Assembly (NCBI RefSeq): GCF_000621585.1
Contig: NZ_JHXY01000012.1
Span: 1 to 64,000 of the forward strand
DNA from: [Eubacterium] cellulosolvens LD2006
GTDB taxonomy: Bacteria; Bacillota; Clostridia; Lachnospirales; Lachnospiraceae
Length of the DNA stretch: 64,000 nt
Direction: 5' to 3'
Shown: one piece after another, positions 26,194 through 34,881 of the stretch
Position numbering within the stretch: the stretch's first letter is position 1
Layout of the letters: each line of letters opens with the position of its first letter
Notes under the pieces: generated by a model
What the model saw: only the letters and a program-made list of their open reading frames with translations
Database searches by the model: none
Told to the model about the DNA's origin: nothing
Position numbers and translations under genes: made by a program

Positions 26194-28557
26194 ATGAAGA
26201 GAAAAACAGTAGCAACAGTTCTGGCGACAGCTGCAGGAGTTATGATGGGAATCGGCGGATCCACGGTTTATGCGGATCAGCTGTCAAATGTAAACTATAC
26301 AGATGCGGTAAAAGAGCTTCAGAATGCGGACACTGAGAAAACATATGCATCTGAAGAAGTAGAACAGGCAGAGGCAGATGTTAAAAGAGCTGCATCTGTA
26401 AAATCTGATGCGGATCGAGAGCTTGATAACGCTGTGCGTGCAGAAGAGGATGCGCTGGCAGAAAAGGAGGTTGTGGAATCTACATATGACCAGGATGCCC
26501 AAGTGGATGATGCTACAAAGGAAGAGGTTGACGAGGCGTACATTGAGTATTTACACACAAAAGGCGGTGTAGATACTGCTGAAGAATGCATTAAAAAGGC
26601 TAATAATGATATTGCTACTGCAGAAAATGAAATTAATGAGATAGAGAACCAAATTAAGGAACTTGAGGAGACCGTTTCTGAGGATGAGTATCGCAAAACC
26701 GAAACGAAGTCTTTCTTTGAGTGGATGCGTGATAATGTAGATGTATTTATTAGCGAGGGACTGATTCCGGCTCAGGATAGAGACGCCTTTATCAGAGATC
26801 AGGAGAGAGCAATTATGCAGTTTTCTCCAGAAGAGACGTATTTTTATAGCTTCACTCATCTTGGGGAATATAATGATGCTACGAATGTTGCTTTTATAAA
26901 AAATGCTAATGGAAAAAGTATTTTTGATTGGGTTCGTGAATGTATTGAAAAAAGAAAAGAAGATCTGACAATTGAGCATAGTTATAGTCAGCAGTATAGC
27001 GACGATTCAAAACCAGAGCTGCGCATTTCCAGTGAGCTTATGGCCGCAGCCGAACTTGCTTTAAATTATGCATGTAGCGAGAATGGGTATCACGCGTCGG
27101 TACGTGAAGATAATGCATTAGCAAAAGAAAATGAAAATGTCACCAGATGGGAAGATTTAAAAAAAAGTAAATGGAGAGAATATTACGATACGGAAGTGGT
27201 TTCCGGTGGTATGAGCGATCCATATACCGGTTGGGTTGATGAAGAACGCCGCAACTATATGATAAAAAATGGATATGTGGAAGGTGAATACACATGGGGT
27301 GGACAGACTGGGCACTACACTGCAGTTGCTAATCTTGAATATGATACGATCGGATTCGCATATGAGATTGGTGGCGAAGATCACGTTTGGAAGAATTATA
27401 ATGCTGTGTTCTCTGAAAAAGGAAAGAAATACGGATTAAGTGTGGATACGTATGAACTTCTGTTTAACCGATATTATGAAACGATTGATGTAAATGCGTT
27501 AAAGCTTTCTAAAATGCGGTATGACCTTGAAGAAAAAAAGAAGGAAAAAAAGTATGCTGAGGATGATCTTGCAGAGTGGACTTCAGAGGCAGAACTTCGG
27601 AAAGCGGATTGTGATAGCAAATACGCTGCATATCAGGATTTGTTAAGTCGGTATCAGAAAAACGATGATCTTGATTCTGCACGGACAAAGGCAAATGCGA
27701 AATATGAGTCTGCGAAAAAAAGAACAGAATCTGCAAGAGCGAAAGCTGAACGTGCTGCCAGCAGTCTTAAGGATGCGGAGTCCTACCTTGCTAAAACAAA
27801 GAAGAACTACGCAAAGGCTCTGGATACTGTAAAAAATGCAGAAGAGGCATACAAAACAGCAGTTGACAATATTGATATTGTTTACCGTCTGTACTACGCA
27901 CCGACAAAAGAGCATCTCTTTACCACAGATGCAAATGAAAGAAAGGTACTTGTTTCCAAATATGGCTGGATCGATGAGAACGTAGCCTGGGTTTCCCCGA
28001 AGAATGGAGCACCGGTTTATCGACTGTTCAATCCGTTTACTACGGATCACCATTACACAGCATCCAAGCACGAAAGCGATACGCTTGTGGCCAAATACGG
28101 ATGGATCCTGGACGGTGTAGTGTTCCATGCATCTGATCGTGATGATGCAGTTGCTGTTCGAAGACTCTGGAATAGAGGTCTGAAGACTGGTTCCCATCAT
28201 TTTACGACGAGTGTAAACGAGTACAATACGAATGTCACACGTGGCTGGGTTGGTGAAGATATTGCATTCCGGGTGGAAGCTGCTGATTATATTGAACTGG
28301 ATAGACCTACGGATATGAAAACATATCGAAGCTCGAATGATGATACAATCACACTTACCGGAACTTCGAAGGCCAGCAAACTGTCTTCTGGCATGAAGAG
28401 TGGTACGGATTCTTCCTGCAGGAAAGAATCAAAGGCATCTGCCACAAAAAGCTCTGATGCGAAAACACCAAAAAGGGCTGCAGCAACCGGTGTTTCTCTT
28501 TGGGCCGGAATCAGTTATATTGCAGCAAAAAGAAAACGAAACCAGGACAAAGAATGA
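26194..28557 (+). CDS. Large secreted surface protein with CAP-like and DUF5648 domains
   Basis: A 787-residue exported protein. The signal peptide ends near VYA-DQ (residue ~27). Residues ~35-155 are an Ala/Glu-rich coiled coil. Residues ~265-395 resemble a CAP/SCP-PR1 domain (LALNYACSENGYH, NENVTRW, GHYTAVANLEYDTIGFAY). A second coiled coil spans ~430-555. Residues ~561-700 hold three repeats of the DUF5648 type (VYRLYYAPTKEHLFTTDANE; YRLFNPFTTDHHYTASKHE; RRLWNRG...HHFTTSVNE), each ending in GW. The Ser/Lys-rich tail ends in a hydrophobic segment and KRKRNQDKE, like a sortase tail, but the expected LPxTG is replaced by TPKRAAATG. Wall anchoring by a variant motif or membrane retention is possible. 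AT-rich codon use and flanking repeats suggest transfer. Confidence 0.8.
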   Translation: MKRKTVATVLATAAGVMMGIGGSTVYADQLSNVNYTDAVKELQNADTEKTYASEEVEQAEADVKRAASVKSDADRELDNAVRAEEDALAEKEVVESTYDQDAQVDDATKEEVDEAYIEYLHTKGGVDTAEECIKKANNDIATAENEINEIENQIKELEETVSEDEYRKTETKSFFEWMRDNVDVFISEGLIPAQDRDAFIRDQERAIMQFSPEETYFYSFTHLGEYNDATNVAFIKNANGKSIFDWVRECIEKRKEDLTIEHSYSQQYSDDSKPELRISSELMAAAELALNYACSENGYHASVREDNALAKENENVTRWEDLKKSKWREYYDTEVVSGGMSDPYTGWVDEERRNYMIKNGYVEGEYTWGGQTGHYTAVANLEYDTIGFAYEIGGEDHVWKNYNAVFSEKGKKYGLSVDTYELLFNRYYETIDVNALKLSKMRYDLEEKKKEKKYAEDDLAEWTSEAELRKADCDSKYAAYQDLLSRYQKNDDLDSARTKANAKYESAKKRTESARAKAERAASSLKDAESYLAKTKKNYAKALDTVKNAEEAYKTAVDNIDIVYRLYYAPTKEHLFTTDANERKVLVSKYGWIDENVAWVSPKNGAPVYRLFNPFTTDHHYTASKHESDTLVAKYGWILDGVVFHASDRDDAVAVRRLWNRGLKTGSHHFTTSVNEYNTNVTRGWVGEDIAFRVEAADYIELDRPTDMKTYRSSNDDTITLTGTSKASKLSSGMKSGTDSSCRKESKASATKSSDAKTPKRAAATGVSLWAGISYIAAKRKRNQDKE

Positions 28558-28565
28558 AAGAACAC

Positions 28566-28581
28566 AGTCCGCTTGCGGACT
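28566..28581. repeat. AGTCCGC-palindrome copy
   Basis: AGTCCGCTTGCGGACT, the same palindrome as at 7230, 31195 and 45837, right after the surface protein stop codon. Confidence 0.7.
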
Positions 28582-28623
28582 TTGTACGGTGTTTAAAATA
28601 GCCATAGAGGACCTCTTCTTTCT

Positions 28624-28760
28624 GGTTTTTCGATAATTGTTCGTTTGGCTGTGATCCACCACACATTATCGAACCAGGCGTTTGAAAGAAGTAAAATAAA
28701 TCTCGAGGCCGCTGTTTTGCAAAAAATGCAAGACAGCGGTCTCTTATTACTCGGAAAAAC
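28624..28760 (+). repeat. 137-bp structured repeat, right copy
   Basis: Second copy of the element at 25380-25516, differing at scattered positions. Stem changes are mostly tolerated: in the second hairpin the closing pair becomes a G-T wobble (GGCCGC with GCGGTC). Same orientation as the left copy. Confidence 0.85.
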
Positions 28761-28795
28761 AGTAGCAATAGATTGGCAACATCTGCCGGCTCGCT

Positions 28796-28821
28796 AAAAA
28801 GCCTTTAAAATAGGCGCTTTT
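28796..28821 (+). terminator. Terminator-like hairpin
   Basis: AAAAAGCCT (28796-28804) pairs with AGGC-G-CTTTTT. It isolates the surface protein unit from the defence pair. The 180 bases up to the promoter at 29000 show only weak dyads, such as ATCTCA/TGAGAT near 28918-28946. Confidence 0.65.
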
Positions 28822-28999
28822 TCGCTTGTGTATGGTGTCTACTACACACTTACTCCACACTTTTCAAAATGGTTCGATATGATTGAGGTTGGGGCTAATT
28901 CAGCTACAGTATCTCTTGATCTCAACGTGCTAAGTGTGGTGAGATTGTCATAAATCCACTTTAAAATACATCTAAATGAGAAGAATTCGCACTTAGGTG

Positions 29000-29028
29000 T
29001 TGAAATGTGAGAAAAAATGAAATATAAT
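29000..29028 (+). promoter_or_regulatory. Promoter of the RloA/RloB pair
   Basis: TTGAAA (29000-29005), 17 bases, TATAAT (29023-29028), 26 bases before the ATG of the ATPase gene. Confidence 0.75.
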
Positions 29029-29053
29029 ACTCACGGAAGAGAGGAGAACAACT

Positions 29054-30316
29054 ATGCTAATCCAATTTAATTTTAAGAATTTTAGATCGTTTAGAGATGA
29101 TGCAACACTTGATCTTTCGGCGGCAAAGATGACAGAGTTTAATGATAGAGTGATTAGTGTTGGTAGCGAGAGGATTCTCCCTGTTGCGGCGATATATGGT
29201 GCAAATGCAAGTGGTAAGTCTAATGTATATAGTGCATTTGAATATATGGCGGAGTATGTAGCTAATTCCTTGCATTATGGGGATGATCCTGCAAAATTCA
29301 GAGAGAATCGTCCAACACCCTTCTTATTCGATTGTGTATCAGAAGATGCTGAATCGAGCTTTGAAGTCTATTTTACAGTACCTGGAGATACGTCAGAGAA
29401 GAGTTATAATTATGGATTCTGTATTGGTAAGGATGGCGTTACGGAAGAATGGTTGAACTATAAGACGAAGACCGCCAGAGAGTATAAGTCTATTATATAT
29501 AGATCGGTTGAAGAGAATGAATTGGATTTATCTGGATTGCCAAAGCCTGCCAGAAACAATATCGAAGTTGCATTGGATAAGCAGGTGCTTATAGTTTCCC
29601 TTGGGGCAAAACTGAAAGTCGATAAGTGTAAGCTGGTACGAGATTGGTTTTTGGCAAACGAGTTTGCCGATTTTGGAAATGCGTATACTAACTTCTTTTT
29701 ATCGAAAAGACTTCCCAAGGAATTTGTAGAGGATAAAGTTATTCAGCAGAAAGTTGTACAGTACTTTTCATCGTTCGATGAGAGTATTAAAGGATTTAAT
29801 GTTGAAGAAGTGCCAACAGAGGGCGATTCAAAGGCGCCTACATATAAGATTAATTCGATCCATAAGAAGATAGATTCTGATGAGGTTGCGGAAATACCTC
29901 TGGGAATGGAATCGGCGGGAACACTAAAAATGTTTGCGCTTTATCCTGAATTACAAACTGTACTGCAGAATGGAAGTGTCTATTTTATCGATGAATTAAA
30001 TGCACGATTGCATCCGCTTCTTGTGAGAAACTTTATCCTTATGTTCTTGAATCCAGAGGTGAATGTAAACCACGCTCAATTGATTTTTACTACACATGAC
30101 ACATGGCAACTTTCCAATCAACTTTTGAGAAGAGACGAAATATGGTTTACTGAGAAGAACACCGATGGAGTTTCAACCTTGTATTCGTTAGCTGACTTTG
30201 TAAATGAAGATGGCGTGAAGATCCGCAAGGATGAGAGCTATGAGAAGAACTATCTGCTCGGAAAGTATGGCGCTATTCCATTTCTTAAGACGCTCGACAT
30301 ACTTAAGGAGGATTAA
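29054..30316 (+). CDS. AAA/ABC-type ATPase, RloA-like (AbiLi-like)
   Basis: A 420-residue ATPase of the SMC-like AAA_15/AAA_21 class. The N-terminus is MLIQFNFKNFRSFRDDATLDLSA. Walker A is GANASGKSN (residues ~49-57), the signature region is ESAGTLKMFAL, Walker B is YFIDELNARLHPLL (residues ~310-323) and the H-loop is FTTHDT. These features match RloA/COG1106 ATPases of anti-phage systems. It is followed 3 bases later by an RloB-like gene, and the two-gene layout matches the AbiL type of abortive infection. AT-rich codons and its own promoter set it apart from core genes. The defence role is inferred from family and neighbour. Confidence 0.88.
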   Translation: MLIQFNFKNFRSFRDDATLDLSAAKMTEFNDRVISVGSERILPVAAIYGANASGKSNVYSAFEYMAEYVANSLHYGDDPAKFRENRPTPFLFDCVSEDAESSFEVYFTVPGDTSEKSYNYGFCIGKDGVTEEWLNYKTKTAREYKSIIYRSVEENELDLSGLPKPARNNIEVALDKQVLIVSLGAKLKVDKCKLVRDWFLANEFADFGNAYTNFFLSKRLPKEFVEDKVIQQKVVQYFSSFDESIKGFNVEEVPTEGDSKAPTYKINSIHKKIDSDEVAEIPLGMESAGTLKMFALYPELQTVLQNGSVYFIDELNARLHPLLVRNFILMFLNPEVNVNHAQLIFTTHDTWQLSNQLLRRDEIWFTEKNTDGVSTLYSLADFVNEDGVKIRKDESYEKNYLLGKYGAIPFLKTLDILKED

Positions 30317-30319
30317 GGA

Positions 30320-30964
30320 GTGTCAAGGAAAGATAGATCAGGAAAACGAAAAACGCGTGAACAGCGTAGAAATACGAGAGTTCCCGAACTGGGATATTAT
30401 CTGATTGTTACTGATACAGAAGGCACAGAGCGTTGCTATTTTGATGGACTTCATTCTGATTTGCCTAAAGAAATACAGGATAAACTTGTAGTCAAAGTGG
30501 TAGAAACAAAAACTGTTAGATTGATTGATAAATGTGTTGAATTTACAGCATACGATCCACAGTACAGAAATCCGTGGATTGTCTTTGATAGGGATCAGGT
30601 TAAGGATTTTGATGAGATAATAGCGGAAGCAAAAGAAAAGGATATAAATGTTGGATGGTCCAATCCTTGTTTTGAGATTTGGATGCATGCCTACTACGGT
30701 TCTATGCCGAATATTCAGGAATCTTGGACGTGCTGCGATAGGTTTGGACAATTATTTAAGTCAAAGACCAGTATTAAATATGACAAGGCTGATAAAAGCT
30801 TATATCAGAGATTGATTCAGACAGGCGATGAAGAAAATGCGCTGAAGATTGCTGAAAAGAAGTATCAACAGTGTGTTAATAATGGTTATATAAAACCTTC
30901 TGAGATGTGTCCGTGTACTACTGTACATAATTTGGTGAGAGAGATAAAAGGGAAGATTATATAG
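30320..30964 (+). CDS. RloB-like protein, putative defence effector
   Basis: A 214-residue protein starting at GTG, with AAGGAGGA 7 bases upstream overlapping the previous stop. RloB-family motifs are visible: TDTEGTERCYFDGL (residues ~31-44), IVFDRDQVKDF (residues ~87-97) and SNPCFEIWMHAYY (residues ~113-125). The Glu followed by D-x-D recalls a TOPRIM-like metal site, so a nuclease effector is possible. It is translationally coupled to the RloA-like ATPase. RloB homologues are found in restriction islands and in AbiL-type pairs. Confidence 0.85.
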   Translation: MSRKDRSGKRKTREQRRNTRVPELGYYLIVTDTEGTERCYFDGLHSDLPKEIQDKLVVKVVETKTVRLIDKCVEFTAYDPQYRNPWIVFDRDQVKDFDEIIAEAKEKDINVGWSNPCFEIWMHAYYGSMPNIQESWTCCDRFGQLFKSKTSIKYDKADKSLYQRLIQTGDEENALKIAEKKYQQCVNNGYIKPSEMCPCTTVHNLVREIKGKII

Positions 30965-31004
30965 TTTCAAGCATAATACAAAACACGATTCAGTGTTACG
31001 ATTT

Positions 31005-31159
31005 TCCCATCTGCGAGCTGCGCATCCCGCGGAGCGTTATGGTATAGGGATTGCGGAGCAGTTTCCATATCAAAAAAAATACAGGATCGCGCGATTCCCG
31101 CGGCGCCCAAAGGCAGTCGGTCGCCGCAGGCTGGGGTAGGTGTTTGCGCAATCCTGTAT
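31005..31159. repeat. Dispersed palindromic repeat, copy 6 (inverted), with a branched hairpin
   Basis: 31005-31038 repeats exactly a block at 7323-7356. The following core stem is GGTATAGGGA...TTTCCATATC. Beyond it ATACAGGAT-C-GCGC (31079-31092) pairs with GCGC-A-ATCCTGTAT (31146-31159), enclosing GCGGCGCC / GGTCGCCGC. Confidence 0.65.
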
Positions 31160-31194
31160 CGGTACAACGAATATTCGGTGTACTTGAAGACCCG

Positions 31195-31217
31195 AAGTCC
31201 GCTTGCGGACTTTTCTT
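31195..31217 (+). repeat. AAGTCCGC palindrome with T tract
   Basis: AAGTCCGCTTGCGGACTT followed by TTCTT reads as a small terminator on the plus strand. It lies just past the stop of the minus-strand acyl ligase. Confidence 0.6.
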
Positions 31218-31228
31218 AGGTCTGTATG

Positions 31229-32827
31229 TCAGCCAACAAGATTTCTCTTGATCTTCTTGGTTGAACTCTTGATAAATGGCTGGTCTCTCAGGATGAGTTT
31301 TGTGATCATCCTGTAGGAGGGCTGTCCCTGATTATAGAGATCCAGCAGTTTCTGAAGACTTTCTCTCACCTGTTCCGGGAGAAGGTCTTCTTTTTGTGCT
31401 GTCTCTTTGTTTGGATAGATGTGAGCGGCAAGTCCGTTTTTCTCACCTGTAATAACAATCTCAGAGATCATGGGTTCCAGAGCGAACTGGTTCTCGATTT
31501 CCTCAGGGGAGATGTTTTCACCGTTGGAGGAGATGATCAGGTTCTTGACTCTTCCGGTGATGGTCAGGTAACCGTCCCCGTCGATGGCGCCCAGATCACC
31601 GGTTCGAAGCCAGCCGTCTTCGGTGATGGTCTGACTGGTCTCCTCAGGCATCTGATAATAGCCCTTCATGATACTGCTACTCTTGACCCAGATTTCTCCG
31701 TCCACGATTTTCAGCTGTGCATTGCGGATCGGACGTCCAACGGTGCCCGGGCGGTTGTCCTCCTCCGTGATACCGTTCATGGTGATGACCGGAGAACACT
31801 CGGACATGCCGTAGCCCTCGGAGATCAGTATGCCGTAGCTGCGGAAGAAATCTACGTAATAAGGATCCAGGTGTGCGCCGCCGGAGAAGATGCACTTCAG
31901 ATTCTTTCCGAAGACATTCTCGCGGATCACTGCTTTCGGCACTTCATCGGAAAAAGCAGAGAGCTTCTGAGCGATGGTCTCCAGCATCAGCGGTACCATC
32001 AGCATGTAATCCGGCTGGAAGATTCCCATGTTCCGCACCATGTGCATCAGAGAGTCGTTGATGCAGATGCAGGAACCGTAGTAGAAGCCGGTGAGCCAGT
32101 CGCTGGTCAGGCAGTAGGCGTGATGAATGGGAAGGACGCTGAGGAGAACGATGCCCGGTTCGAAGGATACCGGCAGGCTGGCAACGTTCTCTGCCAGGTT
32201 ACGGTGGGTCAGCATGACACCCTTGCTGATGCCGGTGGTTCCCGAGGTGAAGATCATGGTGCAGACTTCGTCGCTGCAGTCATGTACGGGAAACTCTGTG
32301 ACATCGTTTAGAGATTCATTTCCGGATAGATTCTCAGTCGCAGGTACAACAGACGCTCCGGTGGCGTTGCCGTTTCCGGTGTTTGCGCTTATCTCACTTA
32401 TGAGCGAGGGCGTTGTCTCTTCTTTTCCCAGTGTAAAGACGCTTCTCACCTTCGGACAGTTTATCCGGATGGAGTCGGAGAGACCTTCCATGGCCGGCGC
32501 CAGGAAGACGGCCTCTGCATCCGAGCGGTTGATCAGTTCTGTCAGTTCTCCCTCCGGAAGTGCTATATCCAGAGGAATGGCCAGATGGCCGCCGCAGGTG
32601 AGAGCGAGGTACGTTGTGATCCATCCATAGGACGCTTCGCCGATGATCACGACTCTGCTCCGGACAAATCCTTTGACGCGCAGAAAGCCGGCGATGCTCC
32701 GGCTGTCGTTCCAGAGATCCTCATATGTCTTTTCAAAAATATTCTTTCCTTTTTTCCACTTTACGGCAGTGAGAGCCGCAAAGTTTTCATGCGCGTGTTT
32801 CAGGATCGCGCTGATTGTATCTGTCAT
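31229..32827 (-). CDS. AMP-forming acyl/aminoacyl ligase (ANL superfamily)
   Basis: A 532-residue adenylate-forming enzyme. The P-loop (A3) is MIFTSGTTGISKG, A5 is SEGYGMSECSP, A7/A8 are GWLRTGDLGAIDGDGYLTITGRVKNLI, and the catalytic Lys lies in the C-terminal SSTKKIKRN. It should activate a carboxylic acid as its adenylate and load it on the phosphopantetheine of the carrier protein encoded just upstream, or on CoA. It is the third gene of a C / carrier / ligase unit. A GGGGGGAG site precedes the ATG. A second ligase with a regulatory fusion lies at 58.2 kb. The substrate is unknown. Confidence 0.88.
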   Translation of the reverse strand: MTDTISAILKHAHENFAALTAVKWKKGKNIFEKTYEDLWNDSRSIAGFLRVKGFVRSRVVIIGEASYGWITTYLALTCGGHLAIPLDIALPEGELTELINRSDAEAVFLAPAMEGLSDSIRINCPKVRSVFTLGKEETTPSLISEISANTGNGNATGASVVPATENLSGNESLNDVTEFPVHDCSDEVCTMIFTSGTTGISKGVMLTHRNLAENVASLPVSFEPGIVLLSVLPIHHAYCLTSDWLTGFYYGSCICINDSLMHMVRNMGIFQPDYMLMVPLMLETIAQKLSAFSDEVPKAVIRENVFGKNLKCIFSGGAHLDPYYVDFFRSYGILISEGYGMSECSPVITMNGITEEDNRPGTVGRPIRNAQLKIVDGEIWVKSSSIMKGYYQMPEETSQTITEDGWLRTGDLGAIDGDGYLTITGRVKNLIISSNGENISPEEIENQFALEPMISEIVITGEKNGLAAHIYPNKETAQKEDLLPEQVRESLQKLLDLYNQGQPSYRMITKLILRDQPFIKSSTKKIKRNLVG

Positions 32828-32938
32828 AAAAACTCCCCCCTATGAATGCTGTAGCTTTCGTATGGATTGATTCCGTAAGGCCTGGTGGTGCGAGCCTTCG
32901 GTATAAGCGGAGTGTGAGCCGCCTGTCTCATTTTCGTC

Positions 32939-33175
32939 TTATGCCAGCATCTCTGCCAGCAGATCCGAAGCCTGTCCCACGGTGGTGATCTTCAGCGCTT
33001 TTTCCTCATCGGCCTCCACGTCAAATTCATCCTCCACATCTCCCAGAAAAGACATGAACGCGAGAGAAGAGAAGCCCAGGTCTTCACGGAATCGCATCTC
33101 CGGAGTGATTTTTGTCACGGCTGCGTCTGCATACTGTCTGATGAGTTCCATTAATTTCGATTCATATTTGCCCAT
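32939..33175 (-). CDS. Acyl/peptidyl carrier protein
   Basis: A 78-residue acidic helical protein. The phosphopantetheine attachment motif is LGFSSLAFMSFLGDVEDEF, where the second Ser (about residue 37) aligns with the Ser of the usual D-S-L, here S-S-L. AAGGAGG precedes the ATG. It lies between the condensation-like gene (37 bases upstream) and the ligase (111 bases downstream). This context points to a dedicated carrier for a specialised product rather than the fatty-acid ACP. Confidence 0.9.
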   Translation of the reverse strand: MGKYESKLMELIRQYADAAVTKITPEMRFREDLGFSSLAFMSFLGDVEDEFDVEADEEKALKITTVGQASDLLAEMLA

Positions 33176-33212
33176 ATCCTGGTTCCTCCTTATGTATCTG
33201 CTAATCGGTAAT

Positions 33213-34598
33213 TTACACGCAACGCATGACGTCGCCTATGGTCATGTTTGGCTGATCCATTCCCTTAAAGAGAATGCGCATCAGGTAGTAGTAAAGAAGT
33301 TCCATATCGTGATCGGTCAGATGAGCCGTCTGATAATGGAAGGAAAAATGCATACCGCCGTCCGTCCGGTGGGTGACGGTGAGATAGCACTTCTTTGTGT
33401 TGATTCCGTTTGTGTACCAGTTACTCCAGATCGGAATGTTCCGCAGATGTTCGTTGTTCATTTTTACCGGCGTGGGCTGATAGGTCAGATAGAGACTCTC
33501 ATAGGTGGTGTTGTCCGGTGTGTGGAAGCGTTCTTTCATCATAGAAGAAAGCTTCTGCGGATCGAAGTTGGAATGCAGGTAGACGTGGTTCTGAACATCC
33601 TGCACCTCATAGAGAGCATCCAGGAATTCCGTGTCCGGACGGATGATCGTCCGGCAGGGGAAGGATACAGTTCTGGTTCCGCCGGAGCTCCACTCCTCGT
33701 GGGTGGAGCGGCGGGAAATGAAGTTGCGGACGGTGATGTCTTCCTGGCCGTCGTTGACCTTCGAGAGATAGGTGCGAAGTCCGAGAAGAAGCATATTTGT
33801 CATGCTGACCTGATGTTTCTGACAGAAGTCGATAATGTCACTTGTGGCCTCAGCCTCAAGATCAAAGTCCCTGACACCGACATCCGCGTCCTTGAGTTCA
33901 ATGTCAGCTGCCCGAAGATTGCGGTTTCCGTGTTTTTTTCTCGACTCCCACAGAGTTCCGAAACCGGTCGGATCCGCATAGAGCGGCTCACCGTTTCTGT
34001 CGAAGCATTCTTTCCAGTAGTTCTCATCTCTGGCACAGCGCTTCTCGTTGGACTCGCGCTTCAGATCTTTTTCGAGCATGGCCTTGAATGAGGAGAGATC
34101 ATCCGGCATCGGCGCGCCGAATTTGAAATGGGTGTAGAGCTGCATCAGATCGTTGATTAGGACAATCATTCCGCAGGAATCTGCGATCCGGTGGTCGAGA
34201 TGAACGTACAGACCGTTGTAGCCGTCCGGAAGTTTCAGCAGCGTGATCTCGCAGGTCGGCACATCGTGTTCCTCAAAAAGTTCAAACGCCCACTCCTGCA
34301 TCAGGTCGTCGGCTTCTTTTACACTCATGGCCGAGAGGTCGCGAAAAGGAACCTCCGCCGTCACACCCGGCAGGATGTACTGATGAACATTGCCGTCCCT
34401 GTCCGGTTTGGTAAAGCGTGTGCGGAGGGATTCATTTCGGTCAAATTCCATCTGCACACATTTCTTCAAAAGTTCGAAATCCAGTTCAGCCTGCAGGGCG
34501 CAGACCGCGCTCACATTGATACATTGCATTGTTCCGAGCTGGCGGATCGGCAGGTGATGCACCATCTGGGCCGGCGTCAGCGGATACAGTTTTTCCAT
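33213..34598 (-). CDS. Stand-alone condensation-domain-like acyltransferase
   Basis: A 461-residue protein from ATG 34598, with GGGGGAA upstream; a GTG 30 bases earlier has no site. It starts LYPLTPAQMVHHL like NRPS condensation domains. The HHxxxDG active-site region is HLDHRIADSCG, with H136 and D140 kept, the first His replaced by Asp and the Gly by Ser. The later RTVSFPCRTIIRP and LYLTYQPTP regions fit the fold. It should transfer an acyl group from the neighbouring carrier to an amine or alcohol. It is the first gene of the three-gene unit. Related but distinct enzymes occur three times at 60.8-64 kb. Confidence 0.82.
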   Translation of the reverse strand: MEKLYPLTPAQMVHHLPIRQLGTMQCINVSAVCALQAELDFELLKKCVQMEFDRNESLRTRFTKPDRDGNVHQYILPGVTAEVPFRDLSAMSVKEADDLMQEWAFELFEEHDVPTCEITLLKLPDGYNGLYVHLDHRIADSCGMIVLINDLMQLYTHFKFGAPMPDDLSSFKAMLEKDLKRESNEKRCARDENYWKECFDRNGEPLYADPTGFGTLWESRKKHGNRNLRAADIELKDADVGVRDFDLEAEATSDIIDFCQKHQVSMTNMLLLGLRTYLSKVNDGQEDITVRNFISRRSTHEEWSSGGTRTVSFPCRTIIRPDTEFLDALYEVQDVQNHVYLHSNFDPQKLSSMMKERFHTPDNTTYESLYLTYQPTPVKMNNEHLRNIPIWSNWYTNGINTKKCYLTVTHRTDGGMHFSFHYQTAHLTDHDMELLYYYLMRILFKGMDQPNMTIGDVMRCV

Positions 34599-34881
34599 TT
34601 GATTTTTCCCCCATGCGTTTGCTGTCACATCTCAATAGAAAAATGCCTGTACTTCGATGCGTCAATTTATTGAACTATTGTTGCTGTCACGCAAAGGCTA
34701 CCATGAATTCAGAATGATTTCTATATCTCGAAGTAGATAATGAACATTTGCAGATAGATTGACTGTTTACTGAAAAAAATCCGATCGGAGGGAAGGTGCA
34801 TCTGTTCTGCTCATGTAGTATTATGGAAGTTAACGGATAACCGTCCTGGGTTAGCCTATGATGACAAGGGGGATTTTTCGT

